Assembly: GCA_036244855.1 (NCBI GenBank)
Contig: BQKZ01000666.1
Location: 59,086-123,085 of the forward strand
Reading direction: 5' to 3'
DNA length: 64,000 nt
DNA from: Temnopleurus reevesii
Taxonomy: Eukaryota > Echinodermata > Echinoidea > Temnopleuroida > Temnopleuridae
The notes below the pieces were generated by a model. It was not told the DNA's origin, made no database searches, and saw only the letters and a program-made list of their open reading frames with translations. Shown here piece by piece: positions 1 to 12,100 of the stretch (position 1 is the first letter of the stretch; the number at the start of each line of letters is the position of its first letter). A program made the translations under genes and the position numbers.

Positions 1-2760
1 AAAAAAAAAAATGTTTGATAAGTTTTGTTATGTTTATTTGACACTCTATTGATTTATCTTGTGGCAATTTATGTATTGATACATACATGTATGACAGAGA
101 GGCTTACTGTGTAACAAAAATTTCTTGTTGATAATATTTGTTATCACATTAAAAAATTATGTTATTTTATTTGATTAAGATAAAACTCAAAGTACAAGCT
201 AAATTAGATAGTACATGACAGGCCTTTATTAAAAGCAATGTGAAGCTATAGGGCAAGCCGAAATCTAAACTACAGATTGTTTTATTATTTGTGACTAAAG
301 TCAGACCACCTCTTATGCAGCCGTTTCTATACAGATTTCTACACAATCTGAGTGCATACTTGACAATCATTTGCTGATTTTACTCGAATAATTGCTGAAA
401 AGCTTTGAAGCATTATAAAGACACTAAAAAACCTCAAACTTATAGGCAATTACATGTATCAATTCAAATATAAAGTCTCCTATATTCCATCACATACATG
501 TATAAGCCCCCCCCCCCCCCCCCCCAAAAAAAAAATTGTTTGGATGCAATCCAAAGACCATCAAAAATGGTTCGAACTGAACTTTTATTTGTTGCTTTGT
601 TTACAAATTACAAAGAATCGCAGTAGAATTATAGGAAAACATGAGAAATGTATACTGAAAAGTCATTTTCAGTGAAAATGTAAATGAACATGTAAAATTA
701 GACATGAAAAGGCTTTTTACTTCCTTCCAAGTCTTTTTATCTACATGAAATCTGTTCCAAAATTTAAAAATGAATGAATTTACAAACAAATTTTTTGGAC
801 CCATTATTGCAAATTTTCAAAAAGTCATACTTCAGCATTCAGACAATTTTTGTAGGTCTAAACCGCATAAGGGCTGGTACCAACGCATTTGCTAAGGGGA
901 GATCCAATTATATCTGTATTGAAAGTCAAGAATACAAAACAGGTATTGTGTATCTATGTGGATCACATATAATTCTTTCTCAAGTAAACATAGATAAAGA
1001 ATTTTCTTGCCATGCTACTCTAATTGGTAAAATTAATTTTGTAAAAATGACACAAGTTATATTGTTAACTTTCAGATACTTCTGTTTTGCATTCTAGCTT
1101 GGTTAATTTGTCTTCCATGTTTAATATTTTTCATTCCATTTCGATCTCCTCAATTTATTTATGTGATAACGATGCAGAAATGCTAACCATCTGTGGAGGC
1201 GCCGTAGTGTAGTGGACCTGGCTCTCGCCTTTCAACCAGAGGGCCGCAGCTCGAGTCCCACCCATGGCGTTAATTTCCTTTAGCAAGAAATTCATCCACA
1301 TTGTGCTGCACTCAACCCAAGTGAGGTGAATGGGTACCTGGTAGGAATAATTTATTCCTTGAAATGCGATGTGGGCAGGTGTACGCCAGGCTAAAGCCAG
1401 GGTAATGATAATGCAAAGCGCCTTGAGCACGCAGCAGAGTGGATATGTGTGCCATATAAATTGCANTTTGAAATACATGTAAGCCATGTAAGCTTTGATT
1501 AATATTTAATATTATAATAGTCAAGCACTCTCCATATCCAACTGTACTATACAAATTAAATTCAGTGAAACTTCAGGTTTTATTGTTCAGTTATTTTTCA
1601 TTATTTTTCTATTGTTCAGCATGTATTCAATTTTACGACAAACATTTATTTTCTTATACATTGACGTTTTTTACCTCTCTACCTTTCAATTTTTGAGGAA
1701 TGCTAAATTTTCCTTTTCTTTAGATATAGATTTCCATGTCCAATTTTCTTTAAATCTAGCCATTTATATAAACAAATGGGGAGGAAATGCATTCAGGATA
1801 TTTGGGAGGGTATCCCAAATTGAAAAATTTCATATGACTAGAGAATGCAAATTGTATGTTTGATAATTTTGTGTTATGTCTATTTGAAACTTTTTTGTGT
1901 ATTAGACTTGATATTCATATTTAATTGATTTGTTTTTATTGGTTTATATTTTGGCAATCTATGTATTGATACATACATGCATGACAGAAAGGCCTACTAA
2001 GTAACAAAGACCACTGTTTAACAGAGACTGTGGAACCTTTTGAAAACTGGGCAACTGTGCCCAACAATTTTCATTAGTTTCTATATGTTATGAATGGGTG
2101 CTGAGCTTCTCTTACATCCCCACTGGTTCTGCAGTTCCTGTGTATTGATAATACGTTATAAATTTGTGTTATCTTATTTGATCATGATGAACTCATATAA
2201 AAGTATCAATATCCAAAGTCAAGAATATGAACCAGGAATTGTGTCTATATGGATCATATGATTCTTTCTCAAGTAAATATAGATATAATATTTTCTTGCC
2301 ACACTACTCTCATTGGAAGAATTATTTTTTTGTAAAGGTGGCACAAGTTATAATGTTAACTCAAAGATACTTCTGTTTTGCATTCTAGCTTGGTTAATTT
2401 GTCTTCCATGTTTATTTTTTTCATTCCATATCGATCTCCTCAATTTATTTATGTGATAACGATGCAGAAATGCTAACCATCTGTGGAGGCGCCGTAGTGT
2501 AGTGGACCTGGCTCTCGCCTTTCAACCAGAGGGCCGCAGCTCGAGTCCCACCCATGGCATTAATTTCCTTTAGCAAGAAATTCATCCACATTGTGCTGCA
2601 CTCAACCCAAGTGAGGTGAATGGGTACTTGGAAGGAGTAATTTATTCCTTGAAATGCCATGTGCGCAGGTGTACGCCAGGCTAAAGCCAGGGTAATGATA
2701 ATGCAAAGTGCCTTGAGCACTCCGCAGAGTGGATATGTGCGCCATATAAATTGCATCTTT
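1..2760. repeat. Tandem duplication, two diverged units each ending in a SINE
   Basis: Bases 1-120 match 1855-2010 (ATGTATTGATACATACATG and flanks), and 915-1470 match 2210-2757. The copies are clearly diverged with indels (for example 2030-2150 is present only in unit 2). The SINE occupies the same place in both, so it inserted before the duplication. Confidence 0.75.
1193..1466 (+). mobile_element. tRNA-derived SINE copy 1
   Basis: tRNA-like head with GTAGTGTAGTGG (box A) and GCTCGAGTCCC (box B), a central body with AACCCAAGTGAGGTGAATGG, and a tail GATATGTGTGCCATATAAAT. Similar copies recur at 2492, 8630, 24868 (minus) and 25498. Confidence 0.8.
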
Positions 2761-2770
2761 TATTATTATT
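2492..2770 (+). mobile_element. tRNA-derived SINE copy 2
   Basis: Paralogous to copy 1 at the matching point of the tandem duplication; ends in TTATTATTATTAA. Confidence 0.8.
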
Positions 2771-4190
2771 AATATGTGTGAGGATAGAAATTGGAATGTG
2801 AATTAGCAAACAGCTGAAGCAATTTTTTTTTTCTCAGAAGAGAAAGCAGCAATCATATGCTTCCTTCAGGAGAAAATATTCTGTTCAGCTCTTTAGTGAT
2901 TCACATTTTAATTTCATTTGTCATGCATATTTAGAATGTTAGCGTCCCCGAGCAATGTGAAGAGTTGATAGTTCACTTTTATATGAATATGACAGACAAA
3001 AAAGTGGACAAAACGTCCATGTTTTCGCCAAGTGCCAGTAGCCAAAGGGTCTTGCTGCATGAATAAAGAAAATCCCAACATAGCAACAGTTCAGAGAGCA
3101 TACTATTGAAATGCGTTTTAATTCTACAGAATGATACATTTCAAAGGATGGTTTTGTGTAGCATCACCCACTCTTTGTGAAAATATGGATGAAAATGGAT
3201 GAGTGTATTTCAATGACATGCAGGTTGTCCAGTAAACAAAATAAATTACATTTTCTTTATCTGCCAGATTCAAGGAGCACTGTATTTTGTTTTAATAAGA
3301 GGCTTATTAGCTGAAAAGATGGCTAATATTCTTACTTTAATGACATGAGTTATAATGTTAGGAAATTATCTTTTGATATTGAATAATTATGTTGTCTCTT
3401 TTCATGATTGAATAATGTAATATTGCAGACAAGTAATTAAGATATATTATGCATCTTGTGCTGACATCACAATCGCATACACAGGCCGGTCTTGATTTCA
3501 ATTGATATTTGACTTGGTTTTATGGAAATAGATTAATATGATGTGATGCCTGTAACAAGGATTTTGCCTGTAGGGGTGCAAAATTGGTTCAGATGACCCT
3601 TTCACCAGTCAATGGCTTGACAGGAAATAAAAGAAAAGTTGAAGCAGAATTCTGCAGGGAAGAGCGATGCTCCTGCACAAATCCCCTGAGATAAAACATG
3701 AACAAAGTAATGTTACACCAAAGAGGAGAACATTGGACAGAAAGTTTATTGTGATTCTTCTGTAATTGATGAATAGATGATATCACAGGCAGCATAAGTA
3801 CTCTATATGTTTTTTTTTCGATATGCAATTTGTAAGGATATGAATTTGTATATTTGAATATGATAATGCTCATGTTTGTTGGACTGCTACACAGCAAAGC
3901 ATTCTTTTGCATTAAAACATGTTTAATGTTAAAGCACAAATCAATTATGTCATCTGTTGCTGTTTCATTTCCGACATAGTGGTAACTCTTCTCTTGTTGA
4001 TTTTTAGGACCTTAAAAATATCTTAGATTTTGTAGAAATTCAACAATGAGAGATGAATATAATTTTTAATACCAAAGCACTAAAGGCTGTAATTATTAGA
4101 AATGGAGGAATTCTTAGACTGACTTTCTACTATATGAGAGACTTACTAAATGGATGCAATGAAGCCAAATGCAATTGTCAGTCAAAATTC
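2771..4190. other. Intergenic, no gene seen
   Basis: AT-rich. Apart from the dispersed repeat at 2940-3140 I see only short spurious frames. Confidence 0.6.
2940..3140 (-). repeat. Dispersed repeat, also at 13590-13725
   Basis: On the - strand the stretch with CATTTCAATAG, GTTGCTATGT and GCGAAAACATGGA resembles + strand 13605-13715 (CATTTCAATAG, TTGCTATGTCGG, GTGAAAACGTGGA). Both give short open frames with NCCYVG; this looks like a mobile element of unknown type, not a gene. Confidence 0.5.
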
Positions 4191-4204
4191 TAATTTGATT
4201 GTTA

Positions 4205-4990
4205 TTTTGCATTCCCACGGTGCAACGATTCGTAAAACAATACGGTACCAAAATCAATTTCAATATTCAGTATGCAGGTGATACAATTTGTTTAATTTGC
4301 ACACATGTTGAATTTCTATTGTTCTGTTGCCGACAAAAAGGTTGTTTTATTTGAAACAGAAGGTTGATTGGGAGAAAGGGGGTGGGGTGGGGAGTAAAGG
4401 ATGGGGGCAATGACGGGGCGAGATGGAGGAAAAAGATGTATTAGGCAGCACAAGAAGAATCAGCTTGGCATGCTTGGATTGTGGAGTGTTTTTTGGGTTT
4501 TTTTTTTGGGGGGGGGGGCTTAGGATAATTGGGGGACACTAAGTTGACAGTTGATTATTGCTTGTTTGATTGGGTTGTTTGGATTTGTTTGTTCGGTTCT
4601 TTGTTAGTTTGTCACTGTCTGTTGTTGTTTTTTTTGGTCCAAATTATTTTGCAAGATGCCAAGGGAGTCCTGCTGAGGGAATCTAAGCGCAGCACTTGCC
4701 AGTCAATCAAAAATTGTAGTTCATTATTCTTTTGGTTTGTGTGGATCGTTTGTTTGGTTGCTTGTTTAGCAACATCTCAAAAGGGTATAAATGCTGAGGG
4801 AAGCCCAACGCAGCACTGGATATTCAGTCAAAAATTCAAATTTGATTATTTGTTTTCGTGCCCAACATGATGTAACAAAAGTAAACACAACACGGTACCA
4901 AAATCAATTTCAATATTTAGTAACAAGGCGATACAGTTTGTTTAATTTGCGCACATGTTGAATTTCTATTGTTCTGTTGCCGACAGAAAG
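4205..4990. repeat. Direct repeat of ~135 bp, about 650 bp apart
   Basis: 4235-4345 and 4893-4992 share CGGTACCAAAATCAATTTCA, ACATGTTGAATTTCTATTGT and TCTGTTGCCGACA. The stretch between is T/G-rich and itself repetitive (GTTTGTTTGGTTG). Confidence 0.75.
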
Positions 4991-5354
4991 GTCGGGTTAT
5001 GCCAGACAAGAGGTGTAATTTTTGCATAAAAAATTGATCCATGAATTCTACAACAGAATGTAGGTCATATATTTCCGTCCTTGTGGCTGCCGCGAAAGAG
5101 GGGAAGGTTGTGTTCTTGGTTCTTTCACTGCCGCTTTAGAAAGAGCCAGCAATATTTGAGACTGCATGGCTTACAGTAGACGCTTTCCCAGGGGGGTCGG
5201 GTGGGGGCACTCGGGAGCGCCAGCCTCCCTAGGATCGTCACCAATTATTCCGAAGGGAGATACTGTTTAGATTAAGAAAAACTATTTTAGCAAATCTCTC
5301 TGAGGATTCATGATCAGCAGTTGTGCGAAGCAGCGGTTATAATTGTTACCGAAT

Positions 5355-5531
5355 TTCTGGGGTCAATTGCACGAAATGGTCTAAGCTATCCACTTATTGT
5401 GCCGCCCTCTTACCATAGACACAAACGTTGATATTTCTATGGTATGAAGGTGGCACAAAAGGTGTTCCAATGATTAAGATGTAAAAGCAGGAAGAAGGTA
5501 GCCAAGATCATTTCATGCAATTGGCCCCTGG
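5355..5531. mobile_element. MITE-like inverted-repeat element
   Basis: Ends GGGTCAATTGCACGAAATG and CATTTCATGCAATTGGCCCC are near-perfect inverted repeats. The middle has a second hairpin around CATAGACACAAACGTTG. Confidence 0.7.
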
Positions 5532-6159
5532 ACACAAGGATTATTAATTGCGTGCACGTAGGTGAAGTCTGGATCCACGACCTATTAATGGGGAGCAAAA
5601 AGGAGAAAATTTCCTGGCCCTATCCCCAAAAAGGTCTCATTACCAAACTTTGGAAAGGAAATCGAACACAGCTGAGAGCTTGAAAGCAACTTCTCCAAGA
5701 CCGCCCTTCACTTCCAAGTGAAGGGGGGAGGGGGAGGTGGTGGAGAGAATTTTAATGACAGCCACTGCCTTTCTCATGAAAAAACGGTAAGGTGCCTAAT
5801 CAGAAAAATATTGAATTTAATTATTAAAAAAGGGGTCCGACGCCTTTCCGGTCTTCTGGTTCCGCCCTAACAAATTAATTGATTTTAACACCCCATCTTC
5901 TACAGTATAGGAAGTTTACCTTGGCGCCCCGTGTGTTCACGAACCGCCCCAAATCATAAAATTGTGATGAAATACTGTCAATCGTCATTAATTGCTGAGT
6001 TATTCACAAATAGAAGTTGTAATAGCTAGCATTTTCAATCACGCTCCCTGAAATTATTTTTGAAAGTGTTGTAATAATTTCAAACAGTAGAAGCTGATTT
6101 TGACAATTTGCATTCGTGTTCGCGATCAGAGTTGGCGTCTCACGCTAAATATTGTGATC
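5532..6159. promoter_or_regulatory. Region upstream of the peroxidase start
   Basis: No gene. It should hold the promoter and 5' UTR. I see no convincing TATA box within 150 bases of the ATG, and the transcription start is not visible. Confidence 0.35.
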
Positions 6160-6191
6160 ATGGCCAGGAAAGGTTTTGTGTCACTTCTCAG
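6160..6191 (+). CDS. Peroxidase exon 1 (start codon, signal peptide n-region)
   Basis: ATG followed by ten codons plus two bases (MARKGFVSLL, then AG), with donor GTACGT. Joined to exon 2 it makes a classic signal peptide: Arg/Lys at 3-4, a hydrophobic core of about 14 residues, and an A-x-A-like end. The start is chosen because it gives this signal peptide and has a strong Kozak context. I see no clear TATA box upstream; the 5' UTR and promoter are not defined. Confidence 0.85.
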
Positions 6192-9100
6192 GTACGTATT
6201 TTCTTTGTCAAATTCATCATTAGGCAAAACAAATTGTTTTGAAGCCCTCAAATGCTATTTTTCTTGATAGCGTCGATCGGACAAAAAAAAAACACTTTTT
6301 CTGAATTATTTTGTTTCTTATTTGCACACGATTCACAGAATTCATTAAAAGATAGGATTCGGAATGAAAGCAAAATATTATCTTAAAATTACTTTCCGGT
6401 TATATTCTACATGCCTATTTATGATTTTGATGTGATTTTTCACACTTCACAGTTATAAGTAGACAAGAAAAAAAAAAAAGTAGTTTTCAGAGGGTCGGTC
6501 AGTTGTGGGCATCCGAACATGTTTTTTTTTAACCAAACGATAATTTTTTTCTACATATGCAATTATATTTGTATTACCTTCATTCATTTCCAACTTTGTT
6601 TAAATATTTCATGACATCTGTTTAAAGACGGTGATACTTCGAAATATTTTCGATGAAAGCTCTTGGCTTTCTTCAATTATGTAAATGCGTGGATATAAAA
6701 TGCCTGAATGTTGTGAATTTCATACATATATGACAAACTGAAAAAAAAGGTATATAAACGAAAGAGACATCGGACAACAACTGTGTAAAAAAAAACAACC
6801 ATAGAATACTCAATTTCGCGCTGAAAATAAATATTGTCAATATTCAGATTTTTGCTTTCCAGACACGTTCAGCTCAATATATATTAAAAAAAAGATAATA
6901 TAACTAGACAAATTCAGATAGCGTATTGAATGTCTAAAAGGGAACAAAAATAAGGCCATTAATATTGCCAATGAAGGATAAAATTATGAAATAAAACTAA
7001 ATCTGTTGCAAATTGAAAGACAGCGTCATTTCGTTATGTTCCGATCTACTGCAGATATCTTATACACACGTACTTCTGTATTAGGCGTATAATGCAACAT
7101 CTGCAATCCCCAACGATTTATATACACCCTTAAAAGTTGAGCACTTGTTGTTCACATAATAGGCTTTTAATTTGTTTTTTTTTAACCAATTTCTGTGCAT
7201 TTTGTGAACTAACCTGAGAAAATTTTCAACAAATTGGGCAAAATATCACCAATGGTTTAAGATTAGTTCGTTAACTAATTTTGTGGACAACATTTTAACT
7301 CCAGTTTGGAATTTTTCCACGAATATTTTGATATTGTAAGATCGATTTTTGGGAGATCTCAGAGAATGGATGTGTTAACAATAAATGTCTATTGATCAAC
7401 ATTCAAGAGCGTCTTAAAAGAAACTTCAAACACACTTTATAATCATAAAGTTAGGGGGTATTGCTCAAAATCAACTGCAAATCAACTGCAACTTTGCATA
7501 TTGTAACGCGCATTTTCATTCGCGCACGGTCTGCGCATTTAACAAGACGCGCATGAAACAATGATTTTGATTGGCGCGTTTCGATCAACTGCAACTTTTG
7601 AGCAACACCCCCTTAATAATATATATGTTCCATTGATCTTCACTATCCTTTAATGTCAATGCATTTGGCTACCTGTATGTGATCTAAACTCATGAAAAAT
7701 TGTTTTAGAAACTAAGCTATTATATTACTGCTCATTTGAAAACAAAAATAGGTGTCATTTAGTTACACATTCAATTATCTTCTCATTCTCATATTTCAAA
7801 GAGTTGTTTACCACTGAACGTGAATTATAGATTACAGCCTTATTCCTTTCACAATATGTTAACTATTGTGCGCAATGTATTATTTTAGAAATTAGGTCAT
7901 ATGTTATCATTGAATTTATCATCTTCCTTCTTCGTTTTGAATTTCATAATTAAGCTGAAACACCAGAATCGTTTATTTCATAATTTTCTTTTTAATTTGT
8001 GATCTTAACTTCAGTATTCTGGCAGTATTCTGCTTCATTCTTGAGCAGACGAGAGCCCAGGATGCATCCCTGACTGATTCCCTAGTCGATGTCCAGAAAA
8101 GAAGTTTAGCCCGGAACGAGGACTACTACGCTGAAGACGGTAGGGTCATTTAATTCAATTATAGACATTGATATTGATAATAGTAGTAATAATGATAATA
8201 ATAATAATGGTAAGAAGAAGACAAAGAAGGAGAAGAAGAAGAAGAAGAAGGAAAGGGAATAAGGGAAGAAAAAGAAGGAGAATTAGCAAAAGGAAAATGA
8301 AGGGGAGGAGGAGGAGAAGAAAAAGTTGAAGAAGAAGGAGGAAGAAGAATCAAAAGTAGAAGGAGAAGAATAAGAATATGAAGAAGTAGGGAGAGGAGAA
8401 GGAAGGGGAGAAAGAAAATGAAAAGAAGAAGAAGAAGAAGAAGAAGAAGAAGAAGAAGAAGGGTAGAAAATTCAGAACTTACACTTCCAAAAGAGGAATG
8501 GCTTTATAAGCCCAAGATGCGTCCCTGACCGACTCTCTGGTCGATGTTGAGAAAAGAAGTCTAGCCCGAAACGAAGACTACTACGCTGAAGACGGTAAGG
8601 TCACTTCTTGAAAAAAACTACTTTAAATGACTAGAGGGTAAAGATTCGAATCCCAACCATGGCGTCAATTTCCTTCAGCAAGAAATATATCTTGAAATGC
8701 TAAGTGCGCTGATGGCTGCCGGGCTAAAGCCAGGGTAATAATAATGTAAAGCGCATTGAGCACTCAGCAATGAGAGTGGATACGTGCGCTATATAAATTG
8801 CATATATTATTATTATATTATTACACTGAATTTTAGTCATTTTTGACTGGAAATTGGTAAAATAATGACTTATTCACCGGTTGGCTACCAGTTGACTATA
8901 TACTCGTCTCGTCATTTTTAAGTAGATTGTTTTGGTATAATTTTCTATTGTAAAGCCTGATATATTATGTGGTTCAATAGTTGGAAAGTTAGCCGAAGTA
9001 TAAAAAAGAATATTTAGAAGTAGTAGAAGAAGATGAAGAAGAATAAGAAGTAGGAGTAGAAGAAGAAGAAGAAGAAGAAGAAGAAGAAGAAGAAGAAGAA

Positions 9101-12100
9101 GAAGAAGAAGAAGAAGAAGAAGAAAAAGAAAAAGAAGGAGAAGAAGAAAAAAGAAGAAGAAGAAGAAGAGAAAGAAGAAGGTGAGAAAATTTAGTACTCC
9201 CATATTCGAACAATTTAGGCACATGTGAATTTTGGTTTCATTCTTTGTCTGGTAAATTTTCTTAAATATTTACATCCGGAAAGTGAGATGAAAATAACAA
9301 TCAATGATGTATGATGAAACTGAACCGTCTTCCCAAAAAATGAAAAGAAATAACTCTAAAAAGCTATTTGTATATTAAAAAAAATCAAACATATTAATTT
9401 TATATTAAGTATTAAGTGTTTTTTTTTCAATTATTTTCAATTTAATGCTAATTTGATTATCTTATTCTCCAGTGGAGTCAATGATTAAACACTTTCTTGA
9501 TTAGATAATTTCTTAATAAGAAACTCTCCTTAAAATACAAAACTTAACCACATCGCCAGCCTTGGTCCCAAATCTGTGTTATCTAGTGGTTGCGACACCT
9601 GTCTATTCATCAGGAGATCGTAGATTCGATTCCTCCCCGAGTATGCCTGTGATTTTTTTTTTATTCACAGCATTACAGAAACGCATTGTCAATTAGTGTT
9701 TATCCATGTTGAGATAACGCAATAATTATTTCAAATATGATCAACCCAACACAAACATCATTCATTGAAATTCTAATTGCGTTTTTGGTTTACAATCAAT
9801 AGAGGATCTTGAGGAAACAACAGCCGACTGCTGGGGGCTTGAACCCTTGGACCTCCTACTCCAGTTCAACAGCCGCAAGAGACGCGACGCCATACAGGAA
9901 CGCAACCTAAGGGCCAGGCACACCCAGGCTGACGCCACCATCGTCGACAGCGAGAGGCTCCGGCGTCAGGCTGACGTGGACGACGATGACGAAGGTACTC
10001 TGACAAAGGAGGAACGACGGCTTTTGAAGCAGGAGGAGAGGAGGAAGAAGAAAGAATACAGAGAACAGAGGAAGGCCCAGAGGAAAGCTCAGAAGGCACT
10101 CAGGAGACTGGCGAGGCTGGCAAGGAAACAGGAGAGGATCACGAAGAAGCTGGATCGACAAAAGTTCAAAGAAGCTCTCGCAGCTGGTGATGAGGCCGTC
10201 CTGGAAAGAATGCTTGGGTAAGAATGTCTTTTTGGTATCCTCAAGAGCAGGCTATTTGAATCGGAAGTGGGAATGAAAATGAATATATAATTCATTTGGG
10301 AATCAATAAATTGGGTGGAAATCTAAAGTAATAACTTTTGAATTATTCATTTGATTTTGCTGCAATTTTTAATAGTTTCATTATTGTATTTTCCTCCATC
10401 AACAGCACATTACTGTCTAGGGTTAATAAATAATAATAATAGTATATACAATTTATTTAGCGCACATATCCACTCTGAGGAGTGCCCAAAACGCTTTGCA
10501 TTATAACCCTTTAAATTTTAGCTAAAATGAATGGAAACGAAGGAATGGGTATGTGAAAATGAAACGAAATAAAAATGTAAATTAACATGATGTATAATCT
10601 AATGAAGTGAAACGTTAGTCAAATGTAATGTCAATTAAAATTATTACACACAAAATAAAATTGAAACATAATAAAACATAATTGGTTTATTGTTATTACA
10701 TTTAATTTCTCACATGCAAAAGTGTGGCGAAAGCTCAATCCTCTGGCTTTTTTCCGTCTTACCGCTGTAAGCCACTGTATATTCATCTCATGCTCATACA
10801 CACTGATGTATTTATTATGATCAAAATGTTCTTCATTCTATGTCAAATATCATGCTATCCAGAAAAATAAATAAGTATATAGATAAATACACCGATATTG
10901 AAGCTCATGATAATTATCACTGATATTAAAATGAAAATGAGTTTGCAAATTATAATGAAAGAAATAACGTAAAGAAAATAACGGTATCATGTAAATTTTA
11001 ATCGAAATCAAGGAATTGATTTTGATATGGAAATAACAATTTAAATTGATATTGGAATTGAAAAAAACTAAAGCATGATGGGATGGAAAAATCGAAAAAT
11101 TGGAAATGAAATTGAAATTGAAATGTGGAAATGGGAAATGGCAAATAAAATTTAATTGAAATTTTGATATGAAATTGAAATGAAAATGAGAATGTTTTGT
11201 GTCAATGGAGATTAAGTTAATCAAGTAAGTTTGCATCATCTCTAATCAGAACGGTCATCAACATGGAGCAGATATGCAAGTCTGGAGGCCATCATGCCAA
11301 TGCGCATGATCACGTGACCCGTTATATCGAAATTTGAATTTAATTCTAAATTGGAAATGGAAATATGAATTGAATGTCGTTAATCAAACAAGTTATTATT
11401 TTTCCAAATCAGAATGAACATCGACATGAAGATTAACATGGAGCAGATCTGCAAGTCTGGCGGACACCATGCTAGTGCGCATGCTCACGTGACCCGTTAA
11501 ATTAAAATTGAAATTGAAATTGAAATTGGAAATGAAAGTATAAATGGAATTTCATTAATCAAATAAGTTCGTATCTTTCCAAATCCAAATCAGAATGGAC
11601 ATCGACATGAAGATCAATATGGAGCAGATCTGCAAGTCTGGCGGACACCATGCCGGTGCGCATGCTCATGTGACCTGTGACCCGGAAGCAGTATTTAGGA
11701 CCATGAATGGGTCCTGCAACAACCTTGAGCACCCGAGCTGGGGCAGCACTCTTGAACCCCTTGTCAGACTGCTCGAAGCCAACTACAGCGGACATGGTGA
11801 GCGTTATGGCGAGCCTTTACTGACATATAGCATCGATGAATACAGAAGTTATATCGATCCGAGAAATTTCACATCGATTCAAGAAAATTCACTTCCACAG
11901 AATTAACGATCACATTTTTTCCCTGCTGTTAGTGACATATAATATAGATGAAAGCAGAAGTCATATCGATCGAAAAAAAGTAATAATGTTAGAGAGAAAG
12001 TCACATAGATTCGTGAAAAGTCACTTCGATGGAATTAAAGATTAGATTCTACCTCTGCTGTTGGGGACACATCGATCGAAGGAAAGACATATAGAATCAA

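Noticed and set aside
1155..2756. Similar ~100-codon frames on the - strand (AWRTPAH, CSTMWMNFLLKEINAMGG)
   Set aside because: They lie entirely inside the two SINE copies, whose antisense happens to be open.
8874..9224. Leu/Phe- or Ser-rich open frames
   Set aside because: Produced by the GAA microsatellite on the opposite strand.
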